DNA of 5,156 nt from contig JANLGZ010000001.1 of NCBI GenBank assembly GCA_024653905.1, positions 1 through 5,156 on the forward strand, written 5' to 3'. The notes beneath the pieces are model-generated. The model did no database searches and had not been told where the DNA came from. It saw only the letters and a program-made list of their open reading frames with translations. The first letter of the stretch is position 1, and each line of letters starts with the position of its first letter. The translations under genes and the position numbers were made by a program. This DNA comes from an archaeon (GTDB taxonomy: Archaea > Iainarchaeota > Iainarchaeia > Iainarchaeales > Iainarchaeaceae). Positions 1 to 4,585 of this stretch are shown in pieces.

Positions 1-177
1 ATGCTTGTTGAAATTAATTTTACTCCTGGTATGATAAAAGCTTACTTTGGAAACAAAATTGCAAAAGCAATAATTAATTTTTTGTATGAAAAAGCAAAAG
101 AAAGAAATGAAAAAAAAGGAATAAATTCAAAAAATAAAAATACAAAAAAAGAACCAATAAAATCTAAAAGTGATTAA
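1..177 (+). CDS. C-terminal end of a RimK-like ATP-grasp ligase (5' truncated by the window edge)
   Basis: An open frame runs from the first base to TAA at 175-177 and gives 58 residues. The first ten or so read LVEINFTPG, which matches the last catalytic motif of ATP-grasp ligases of the RimK/glutamate-ligase type (E-[IV]-N-x-[ST]-P-G). In the family this Glu and Asn bind the Mg-ATP metals. It is followed by a helix (NKIAKAIINFLYEKAKE) placed like the final helix of RimK, and then by a Lys/Asn-rich, low-complexity tail of about 25 residues. The family joins an amino acid, often glutamate, to a carboxylate through an acyl-phosphate. The N-terminal and central ATP-binding parts lie outside the window, so substrate cannot be judged. 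The ATG at position 1 is very probably an internal Met, because 58 residues would not make a working ligase. The next gene starts 3 nt after the stop, so the two are almost certainly cotranscribed. Confidence 0.7.
   Translation: MLVEINFTPGMIKAYFGNKIAKAIINFLYEKAKERNEKKGINSKNKNTKKEPIKSKSD
170..174 (+). promoter_or_regulatory. Ribosome binding site GTGAT for the amidohydrolase gene
   Basis: GTGAT is complementary to the archaeal 16S rRNA 3' end (AUCAC within AUCACCUCC). It lies 6 nt before the ATG at 181, inside the last codons of the upstream ligase gene. This supports the chosen start and suggests translational coupling of the two genes. Confidence 0.5.
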
Positions 178-180
178 TGA

Positions 181-906
181 ATGGAAATACTAATTACTAT
201 TCCTCATGGTTCTGTTGTTATTCCTGAAGAGTTTAACCACGAGTTTATTCTTGCTCCTGAGCATATGAATCTGCATTTGGATTACGGCACTGAGAAAATT
301 TTTGAACTTGAAAATTTTGATGTTTTAAAAGCAACTGTTTCAAGGTTTGTGGTTGACTTAAACAGAGAAAGAGAGGATCTTCAGGAGGGTCAGGGGGTTA
401 TAATTACAGAAACCTGGAGTGGAGAAAAAGTTCTGAAACACAAATTAACTCCCAAAACAATAGAAAACCGATTAGTGAAATATTATGATTCTTTTTACAA
501 AAAACTTGATTCTTATTTGATTGAAAAAAAGAAACCTTTATTTGTTTTGGACGGACATTCAATGGATTCTAAAGGAAGTTTAGTTTCTGGAGATGCAGGA
601 AAGGAAAGACCTGAAATTTGTTTTGCTACTGGAAGGGGTTCTGGAACTGTTCCTGAAAATCTTTTGAATATTTTTGAAGAGGAATTCCAAAATGCAGGTT
701 ATCATGCTGAAAGAAACAATCCTTATTCAGGAGCTCGAGCAAAAATAATTCATTATACTACTCAAAAACCGAATATTCATGCTCTTGAACTTGAAGTAAA
801 CAAAGCAGTTTATATGAATGAAAAAACTTTTGAACTGAAAAAAGAACCAATTAAAAAATTCCGAAACACCTTAACAAATGTTTTGAACAAAATTAAAAAT
901 TTGTAA
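181..906 (+). CDS. N-formylglutamate amidohydrolase family protein
   Basis: This 241-residue protein has the full motif set of the N-formylglutamate amidohydrolase (HutG-like) family. In order these are PHGS at 8-11, an Asp near 34 in a DYGT stretch, RFVVDLNRERED at 55-66, DGHSM at 124-128, RPEICFATG at 143-151, NNPYSGARAKIIHY at 179-192 and HALELEVNKAVYM at 200-212. The family is metal-dependent and hydrolyses N-formyl-L-glutamate to formate and glutamate, and it resembles zinc carboxypeptidases in fold. The conserved His, Asp and Glu residues in these motifs are the likely metal and catalytic residues. There is no signal peptide, so it is probably cytoplasmic. No histidine-degradation genes are nearby. 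Instead it follows a RimK-like ATP-grasp ligase by 3 nt, which makes a different acyl- or poly-glutamate substrate plausible (inference). The ATG is preceded by a GTGAT ribosome site. The family call is firm and the substrate is not. Confidence 0.9.
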   Translation: MEILITIPHGSVVIPEEFNHEFILAPEHMNLHLDYGTEKIFELENFDVLKATVSRFVVDLNREREDLQEGQGVIITETWSGEKVLKHKLTPKTIENRLVKYYDSFYKKLDSYLIEKKKPLFVLDGHSMDSKGSLVSGDAGKERPEICFATGRGSGTVPENLLNIFEEEFQNAGYHAERNNPYSGARAKIIHYTTQKPNIHALELEVNKAVYMNEKTFELKKEPIKKFRNTLTNVLNKIKNL

Positions 907-922
907 ATTGGAATTGTGAACT

Positions 923-1180
923 ATGTCTGATTTGATTTTCTATGTGGGGATTCTTGCAGGAACATTAACCACGATTGCTAATCTTCCTCAGTTCATAAAA
1001 GCATGGCGAACAAAATCCACTAAAGATATTTCAAGAGGTTTTCTTCTTGTTCTTGGCTTTGGAGTTTTAGTCTGGATTGTTTATGGATTAATGTTAAATG
1101 AAATCCCAATAATTATTGCAAATGTTTTAACCTTCTTAATTGTTTTAGGAATATCCATATTAAAACTAAAATATGGGTGA
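923..1180 (+). CDS. SemiSWEET / PQ-loop (MtN3-like) sugar transporter
   Basis: This 85-residue protein has three predicted membrane helices, at about 4-22, 39-58 and 61-82, which is the size and topology of bacterial and archaeal SemiSWEETs. The PQ motif (LPQF, residues 21-24) ends helix 1 and is followed by the usual W-x-T-K-S-T-x-D-I-S loop (28-37). W51 (in VWIVYG) and N67 (in IIANV) are 16 residues apart and correspond to the Trp and Asn that line the sugar pocket in characterised SemiSWEETs. The protein would act as a homodimer in the cytoplasmic membrane, allowing facilitated sugar diffusion. It starts 16 nt after the amidohydrolase stop, with GTGA at 916-919 only 3 nt before the ATG, a weak and close ribosome site. 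It is probably the last gene of the left-end operon, because the next gene has its own TATA box. A non-sugar substrate cannot be excluded, since other PQ-loop proteins carry amino acids. Confidence 0.85.
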   Translation: MSDLIFYVGILAGTLTTIANLPQFIKAWRTKSTKDISRGFLLVLGFGVLVWIVYGLMLNEIPIIIANVLTFLIVLGISILKLKYG

Positions 1181-1193
1181 AAAGTCCCTATGC

Positions 1194-1201
1194 TTTAAAT
1201 A
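1194..1201 (+). promoter_or_regulatory. TATA box TTTAAATA for a leaderless transcript
   Basis: TTTAAATA is centred about 25 nt upstream of the ATG at 1223. The usual archaeal TATA-to-start distance puts transcription initiation at or next to the start codon. No Shine-Dalgarno site lies between them, as expected for a leaderless mRNA. Confidence 0.6.
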
Positions 1202-1222
1202 TTCCTCTGCTTTTACTCATTT

Positions 1223-1735
1223 ATGCCAGTTCCAAAACACATTGTACAATCAGCTGCGATGATAAGAAGATATCAGCTTGAGCATCCGCAAAAAAAAGAA
1301 ATAACAAGAAATAACGGGAAAATTGTGGTTGAAAATAATCATGGAAAAATTAGTACTGAAAAGTTAAATGAGCTCGGGGAAAAACTTGTAAAAAAAGCAA
1401 TACCTGACGAAAAACTTTTTGAGTTATTGTTTAACACTGAGCAGTTGCCAATTGAAAGAGTTGGCCCTATTATAGAATATGCTTTAAAATTAAATCAGGG
1501 AAATAAAAAAAGAGCAATAGAATATCTGGATCAGAATTCATTGCGTATACAAAACTTTGAAAAAGAGCTTAAGGAATATTTTTCTTCTCATGCTTTTTTC
1601 AAGCGTGTTACAGAACGTGAAGGCATTAAAATGAGTGATTATATGTATAATTCTTTTCATGCAATAGATAATTTTTTTACAGTATCCTCAGTTTTTCAAT
1701 TGGCTGCAATGAAACTAGAAAAGTCTAAAAAATAA
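1223..1735 (+). CDS. Hypothetical helical protein, 170 aa, unrecognised
   Basis: I do not recognise this protein. It starts with a basic amphipathic stretch (residues 5-25, IVQSAAMIRRYQLEHP) and continues with a short strand-like segment (about 26-43, with NGKIVVENNHGKIS). The rest looks almost wholly alpha-helical: about 45-73 (Lys/Glu/Leu-rich), 76-105, 106-122 and 136-167. It has no cysteines, signal peptide, membrane segment or obvious catalytic motif. The end is Lys-rich (KLEKSKK). Overall charge looks near-balanced with many Lys and Glu, so it is probably a soluble cytoplasmic protein. A TATA box about 25 nt upstream and the absence of a ribosome site favour leaderless expression from its own promoter. 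Its last 11 bp overlap the 3' end of the convergent aminopeptidase gene. Codon use resembles that of the neighbours, so I see no sign of recent transfer. Confidence 0.75.
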   Translation: MPVPKHIVQSAAMIRRYQLEHPQKKEITRNNGKIVVENNHGKISTEKLNELGEKLVKKAIPDEKLFELLFNTEQLPIERVGPIIEYALKLNQGNKKRAIEYLDQNSLRIQNFEKELKEYFSSHAFFKRVTEREGIKMSDYMYNSFHAIDNFFTVSSVFQLAAMKLEKSKK

Positions 1736-2786
1736 ACTTTCCATTCTTCTGGATTATTTTATTATCTGCTTTTATAAAACCGCCTTTTCTAAGGTCTTTA
1801 ATCATATCCCAGTGCAGAGCGCTTTTGTTGGTTCCTTTTGCGTCCTTAAAAGAATCTCCAAGTGCAAGGTGACAGGTTCCTCCGATTTTTTCATCAAACA
1901 GAATATTTTTCACAAATTTTTGAATGCCAAAATTAGTTCCGATTCCAAGTTCCCCTAATTTATCTGAACCTTTATCCATTGCAATGAGTTTCTTTAACAA
2001 AGATTCATTCTTGGTCGCGGTTGCTTTCTTCACTTTTCCGTTTTCAAATTCAAGTTCTATTCCCGTTACTTCCTTTCCTGAATAAATTCCAGGAAAATCA
2101 TACTTAATATATCCCTCAACACTGCTTTCTATTGGCGAAGTAAAAACCTCCCCTGAAGGCATGTTAAAACGCCCGTAACTAAGCATCCATTTTCTTCCAT
2201 CAACATTCATTGTAATATCAGTATCAGGACTTTTCACATGCATTACTTTCGATTTGCCGATTCTCTTAATGACTTTTTCTTGGAAATTTTTCTGCTTGCT
2301 CCAATCCTGAATAACCGCGCCATAAACAAAATCCTCAAACTCATCTAAAGACATGTCAGCTTCCTGTGCAAGAGCATTGGTGGGGTATTCAAAAATAACC
2401 CATTTTTTTGTAAGCCTAATATCTCTAATTGGATTCATTATTTTCATTCTGTGGCTCATTTTATCCGGATTCACATTTGATAAATGCCTTGTGTTTTCAT
2501 CCCCGCCGAGGTAAATGAACGCCGCTGTTTTTTTGGAAAGTTCTTCCTCATGTTTAGGATAGTAATCCAACTGGTGCTTTTTTGCATAATCATAAAAAAT
2601 TTTCCCCGCTTTTTCAGGAGCAAGTCTCAAAATAGGCTGTCCGCCTTTTTGCAGAACCTGTTTGTAAATTTCCAGTGCAAGCGGTTCGGTTAAAGTAGAA
2701 CCCATGATTTGTACAAGTTCGCCTTTCTTCACTCGCGCGGAATGGTTAACGAGTATTTCTGCACTTTTTTTTATGCGTTCATCCAT
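1725..2786 (-). CDS. M29-family metallo-aminopeptidase
   Basis: This 353-residue protein belongs to peptidase family M29 (AmpS/AmpT/aminopeptidase II). The five expected metal ligands are present: E213 in PSGEVFTSP, E279 in LGELGIGTN, H306 in GGTCHLALG, and H325 and D327 in SALHWDMIKD. E299, in DEKIGGT, matches a further conserved Glu of the active site. The 66-residue spacing E213-E279 agrees with the spacing I recall for the Thermus enzyme. The N-terminal half (1-170) is the family's less conserved domain. The enzyme removes N-terminal residues from peptides in the cytoplasm with two metal ions and usually has broad specificity. It is shorter than the roughly 410-residue bacterial enzymes. 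The ATG is preceded by a TATA box about 27 nt away and no ribosome site, so it is probably leaderless. It lies 36 nt downstream of ribL, and read-through from that gene is also possible. Confidence 0.9.
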   Translation of the reverse strand: MDERIKKSAEILVNHSARVKKGELVQIMGSTLTEPLALEIYKQVLQKGGQPILRLAPEKAGKIFYDYAKKHQLDYYPKHEEELSKKTAAFIYLGGDENTRHLSNVNPDKMSHRMKIMNPIRDIRLTKKWVIFEYPTNALAQEADMSLDEFEDFVYGAVIQDWSKQKNFQEKVIKRIGKSKVMHVKSPDTDITMNVDGRKWMLSYGRFNMPSGEVFTSPIESSVEGYIKYDFPGIYSGKEVTGIELEFENGKVKKATATKNESLLKKLIAMDKGSDKLGELGIGTNFGIQKFVKNILFDEKIGGTCHLALGDSFKDAKGTNKSALHWDMIKDLRKGGFIKADNKIIQKNGKFIF

Positions 2787-2808
2787 GAATATTAAAAAGT
2801 AGCTCTGG

Positions 2809-2817
2809 TTTTTAAAT
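2809..2817 (-). promoter_or_regulatory. TATA box ATTTAAAAA for the aminopeptidase gene
   Basis: On the minus strand ATTTAAAAA is centred about 27 nt before the ATG at 2786, preceded by CGG as a possible BRE remnant. It fills most of the 36-nt gap after ribL. No Shine-Dalgarno site is seen, so leaderless initiation is likely. Confidence 0.5.
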
Positions 2818-2822
2818 CCGAT

Positions 2823-3257
2823 TTATTTGTGATGGTTCTCATGAGAGTCAACAACTTTCTTTTTTATTTTTGAGCTTTTGAACTGTTTCTCATTGAAAGG
2901 TTTGGCTCTGAAAATTTTTGCTTTGATTCTTTTTTCATCAAAAGTTTTCTGCAATTCAATATTAACAGGTTGCTGGTCATAACCAAGAACAACAACATCC
3001 GGTTTTACTTTTTCAACACTTTTAATCATATCCTCTTCCTCTCCGATAAAAGCATCATCCACTATTTTCAGGGCTTTCACAAGTTCTTTTCTGTGTGCCT
3101 GATTATTGACTGGTTTTTTCCCCTTAATTTTCTTAACATTGGCATCCGTGGCAATAATAACAATCAATTTATCTCCCTGTTCTCGGGCCTGTTTCAAATA
3201 ACTAAGATGCCCAGGATGCAGTAAATCAAAAGTCCCGAAAGCAAGTACTATTGTCAT
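2823..3257 (-). CDS. ribL: FAD synthase (archaeal RibL type)
   Basis: This 144-residue nucleotidyltransferase has the cytidylyltransferase-superfamily layout. It begins AFGTFDLLHPGH, where H14 and H17 form the HxGH nucleotide-binding motif. It continues with the LGYDQ segment at 92-96 and ends with the SSKIKKK stretch that takes the place of the superfamily's ISSTxIR motif. This arrangement and length are typical of archaeal RibL, which transfers AMP from ATP to FMN to form FAD in the cytoplasm. It is unrelated to bacterial bifunctional RibF. Close relatives such as glycerol-3-phosphate cytidylyltransferase share the motifs, so a different acceptor is possible. The protein has no cysteine at all, although the characterised methanogen enzyme is, as I recall, affected by modification of C-terminal cysteines. 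It ends in a His-rich tail (SHENHHK). The gene has its own TATA box and diverges from the HEAT-like gene. Confidence 0.85.
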   Translation of the reverse strand: MTIVLAFGTFDLLHPGHLSYLKQAREQGDKLIVIIATDANVKKIKGKKPVNNQAHRKELVKALKIVDDAFIGEEEDMIKSVEKVKPDVVVLGYDQQPVNIELQKTFDEKRIKAKIFRAKPFNEKQFKSSKIKKKVVDSHENHHK

Positions 3258-3280
3258 AAGAGAAATTAATGCGAATAAAG

Positions 3281-3289
3281 AATATATTT
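3281..3289 (-). promoter_or_regulatory. TATA box AAATATATT for ribL
   Basis: On the minus strand AAATATATT is centred about 28 nt before the ribL ATG at 3257, with no Shine-Dalgarno site between them. It forms one half of the divergent promoter region 3258-3374. Confidence 0.5.
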
Positions 3290-3295
3290 GTTGGT

Positions 3296-3320
3296 GTTGA
3301 AGGGCGGAGGAGTTAGATTG
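3296..3320 (+). repeat. Intergenic motif GTTGAAGG...TTAGA, copy 1
   Basis: GTTGAAGGG followed by a G/A-rich stretch and TTAGA. It is unusually G-rich for this window and lies 50 nt upstream of the HEAT-like gene's TATA box. About 20 of 26 aligned positions match the copy at 3939-3964. Function unknown. It could be an upstream activator or operator site. Confidence 0.35.
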
Positions 3321-3345
3321 TTCGGTATTTGGATTTAAGGGAACA

Positions 3346-3354
3346 TTTATATTT
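3346..3354 (+). promoter_or_regulatory. TATA box TTTATATTT for the HEAT-like gene
   Basis: TTTATATTT is centred about 25 nt before the ATG at 3375 and is preceded by the purine-rich GGGAACA, a plausible BRE. The predicted start of transcription falls at the start codon, so the AGGAG at 3357-3361 would be upstream of the mRNA or too far from the ATG to act. Confidence 0.6.
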
Positions 3355-3374
3355 TTAGGAGTTTTATTTTATTC

Positions 3375-3869
3375 ATGACTCGGGGAAATTCGGTTTCACG
3401 AATTAGACCAATTAATAGGGAAAATGTTAAGACGAGACAGCAGAAAGCAAGATTTCAAGCTTTGGAATTAGCTGGTAGAGAACTTCCTTTAACAGAACAA
3501 TTGAGAAAAGCAGAAAGCATTAATTTACAGATTAAGTTATTAAAAAAGATTAGTCGGGATAAACCCAGAGAGGCATCTGCTCACCTTATTTCGCTTTTTA
3601 ATCGTGCTTCACATTCAGGAGTAAAACATCAGGTTGCAATAGCACTTAGAGATATTGCTTCTCCTGACGCGTATAAATTTGTTCGAAGAATGGCACAGCA
3701 AGCTGAAAGTTGGACAGATCGTGATGTTTTTATTCAGGCACTTGGTGAATACGGAAAAAAACAGGACGTAAAATATTTGGAAGGGATTAGAGCTTCTTCT
3801 CAACTTGATCTTATTAAACATTCTGCATACCTGTCTATTAAAAAAATTACTGAAAAAGCCAGAAAGTAA
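3375..3869 (+). CDS. Small HEAT-repeat-like protein
   Basis: This 164-residue protein begins with a basic, probably flexible N-terminus (residues 1-27, rich in Arg, Asn and Gln). Paired helices with a HEAT-like period follow. The positions L56/I59, L91/I94, L123/Y126 and I155/I158 line up with spacings of 35, 32 and 32 residues. In the second and third units an Asp sits seven or eight residues after the Leu (SPDAYKFV, KQDVKYLEG), and each second helix carries hydrophobic pairs. Such repeats form a curved scaffold for binding protein or nucleic acid, so a structural or adaptor role is likely and no enzyme motif is present. The Arg-rich N-terminus could contact nucleic acid (inference). It has no cysteine, signal peptide or membrane segment. 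It is expressed from its own promoter, divergent from ribL. The repeat family call is moderately sure and the function is unknown. Confidence 0.75.
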   Translation: MTRGNSVSRIRPINRENVKTRQQKARFQALELAGRELPLTEQLRKAESINLQIKLLKKISRDKPREASAHLISLFNRASHSGVKHQVAIALRDIASPDAYKFVRRMAQQAESWTDRDVFIQALGEYGKKQDVKYLEGIRASSQLDLIKHSAYLSIKKITEKARK

Positions 3870-3938
3870 TTTATATTCAATTTCATCAAACTTTCTCTTT
3901 GTGTGCATTGCATGGCACTAGTAAATATACGCCTTAAA

Positions 3939-3964
3939 GTTGAAGGGGAGGCGAAATTAGAATG
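3939..3964 (+). repeat. Intergenic motif GTTGAAGG...TTAGA, copy 2
   Basis: GTTGAAGGGGAGG then AAATTAGAATG, in the convergent gap between the HEAT-like and ACT-domain genes. It stands 55 nt upstream of a plus-strand TTTAAATA at 3994-4001, the same arrangement as copies 1 and 3, although no sense gene follows it here. It is related to the copies at 3296-3320 and 4431-4453. Confidence 0.35.
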
Positions 3965-3986
3965 GTGTTGGAAATAGAATGATGTT
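3959..3986 (+). repeat. Imperfect direct repeat AGAATGRTGTT, two units
   Basis: AGAATGGTGTT at 3959-3969 and AGAATGATGTT at 3976-3986 differ at one base and are 17 nt apart start to start. They lie in the 125-nt convergent gap 3870-3994, which otherwise holds only T-rich sequence after the HEAT-like gene and the GTTGAAGG motif. This could be a small protein-binding site or chance. Confidence 0.35.
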
Positions 3987-3994
3987 AGTTTTGT

Positions 3995-4381
3995 TTAAAT
4001 AGCAAAACCAGTTTCTTTTAGTGCTTCTCTGGCTTTTTCTAGTTCTTCTTCTTTAATTAGAATATAATCTTTTGAAAATGTTGAGACAATCAGTATATTC
4101 ATGCCTTTTTCTGAAATTGTTTTTGATACTGCTGCCAAGAAACCTACACACAGAAAGGGTTTTGTGATTTTGAACTCTATTAATTTGAACCATTTATTGA
4201 TTTTTTGAAAGTCAAATTTTTCAATATTTTTTTCTTCTACAATAAAGGTTATTTCGTCATTGTCCTTTGTTGCAAGAAAATAGCTATCGTTTTGCGTATT
4301 TGAGGATTGTAAATATGCAAATCGCGAAGGGTGAATTTTCACGACTGTATTTTTTATTTCTTCTTTTAATTCAGAATTCAT
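3995..4381 (-). CDS. ACT-domain protein (ACT_7 / CASTOR-like type)
   Basis: This 128-residue protein has two halves. Residues 10-50 (VVKIHPSRFAYLQ ... FLATKDNDEITFIVEEK) resemble the N-terminal part of ACT_7-type proteins. Residues 66-126 form an ACT-like beta-alpha-beta-beta-alpha unit, with KLIEFKI as first strand, VGFLAAVSKTISEKG as first helix, MNILIVSTFSKDYILIK as the strand pair, and EEELEKAREALKETG as the last helix. ACT domains bind amino acids or similar small ligands and usually regulate a partner enzyme or act as stand-alone sensors. No catalytic domain is attached, so a free-standing sensor or regulator is likely, but its ligand is unknown. It is expressed from its own leaderless promoter and separated by a terminator from the Yip1-family gene upstream. 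Only one cysteine (C78) is present. The family call is good and the biological role is open. Confidence 0.8.
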   Translation of the reverse strand: MNSELKEEIKNTVVKIHPSRFAYLQSSNTQNDSYFLATKDNDEITFIVEEKNIEKFDFQKINKWFKLIEFKITKPFLCVGFLAAVSKTISEKGMNILIVSTFSKDYILIKEEELEKAREALKETGFAI

Positions 4382-4402
4382 AAATAAATTAGTTTGAAAA
4401 CG

Positions 4403-4409
4403 TTTAAAT
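4403..4409 (-). promoter_or_regulatory. TATA box ATTTAAA for the ACT-domain gene
   Basis: On the minus strand ATTTAAA is centred about 25 nt before the ATG at 4381, preceded by GAAGAAAC as a purine-rich BRE candidate. There is no Shine-Dalgarno site, so initiation is probably leaderless. The context CATTTA is shared with the HEAT-like gene's promoter. Confidence 0.55.
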
Positions 4410-4430
4410 GTTTCTTCTATTCAACAATTT

Positions 4431-4453
4431 TTCTAAAAGCATCTGCCTTCAAC
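4431..4453 (-). repeat. Intergenic motif GTTGAAGG...TTAGA, copy 3
   Basis: On the minus strand GTTGAAGGCAGATGC leads into TTTTAGAA, ending about 22 nt before the ACT gene's TATA box (44 nt from motif start to box). It has the same orientation relative to the downstream promoter as copy 1. The 192-nt gap 4382-4573 that holds it contains this motif, the ACT promoter and the Yip1-gene terminator, and I see no gene in it. Confidence 0.35.
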
Positions 4454-4550
4454 AGACTCTATGAATTTCAGAATAGTTTGTCAAAATTTTCGTAGACGTT
4501 TTTTCTGTGTCCTGCAAAGAGCCCTGTTTGCAAAATTTTTATTTAATTTT

Positions 4551-4585
4551 AAAAAAAGAAAAGTTTGGCTTGCTTACAAGCCAAA
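4551..4585 (-). terminator. Hairpin plus T-tract terminator of the Yip1-family gene
   Basis: On the minus strand TTTGGCTTG (4585-4577), loop TAAG, CAAGCCAAA (4572-4564) form a perfect 9-bp stem, followed directly by CTTTTCTTTTTTT. The TAA stop codon is inside the loop and the last three sense codons form the 5' arm. It resembles an intrinsic terminator. In archaea the T-tract alone would normally be the main signal. Confidence 0.7.

Noticed and set aside
1..177. A complete 58-residue protein starting at the ATG at position 1
   Set aside because: The first residues are the terminal ATP-grasp motif and the frame is open at the edge, so this is the end of a longer gene and the Met is internal.
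2484..2693. Plus-strand open frame of 69 residues
   Set aside because: It lies wholly inside the M29 aminopeptidase gene on the other strand, and its translation is Phe/Arg-rich without a recognisable domain.
2970..3224. Plus-strand open frame of 84 residues
   Set aside because: It is antisense to ribL, Asn/Phe-rich from A+T-rich codons read backwards, with no promoter or ribosome site.
3357..3361. AGGAG as a ribosome site for the HEAT-like gene
   Set aside because: It is 13 nt from the ATG, and the TATA box at 3346-3354 would place the transcript start downstream of it.
3615..3908. Minus-strand open frame of 97 residues
   Set aside because: It is antisense to the HEAT-like gene. The HEAT periodicity on the plus strand is the better explanation.
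3903..3918. Hairpin GTGC...GCAC as a terminator for the HEAT-like gene
   Set aside because: The stem is only 4 bp and no T-tract follows it. The T-rich run just after the stop (3870-3900) is a likelier but weak archaeal termination signal.
3870..3994. A C/D-box RNA in the convergent gap (ATGATGT at 3979-3985, TTGATGA on the minus strand near 3885)
   Set aside because: No correctly placed D box (CTGA) or second box pair is visible, so a box-like match alone is not enough.
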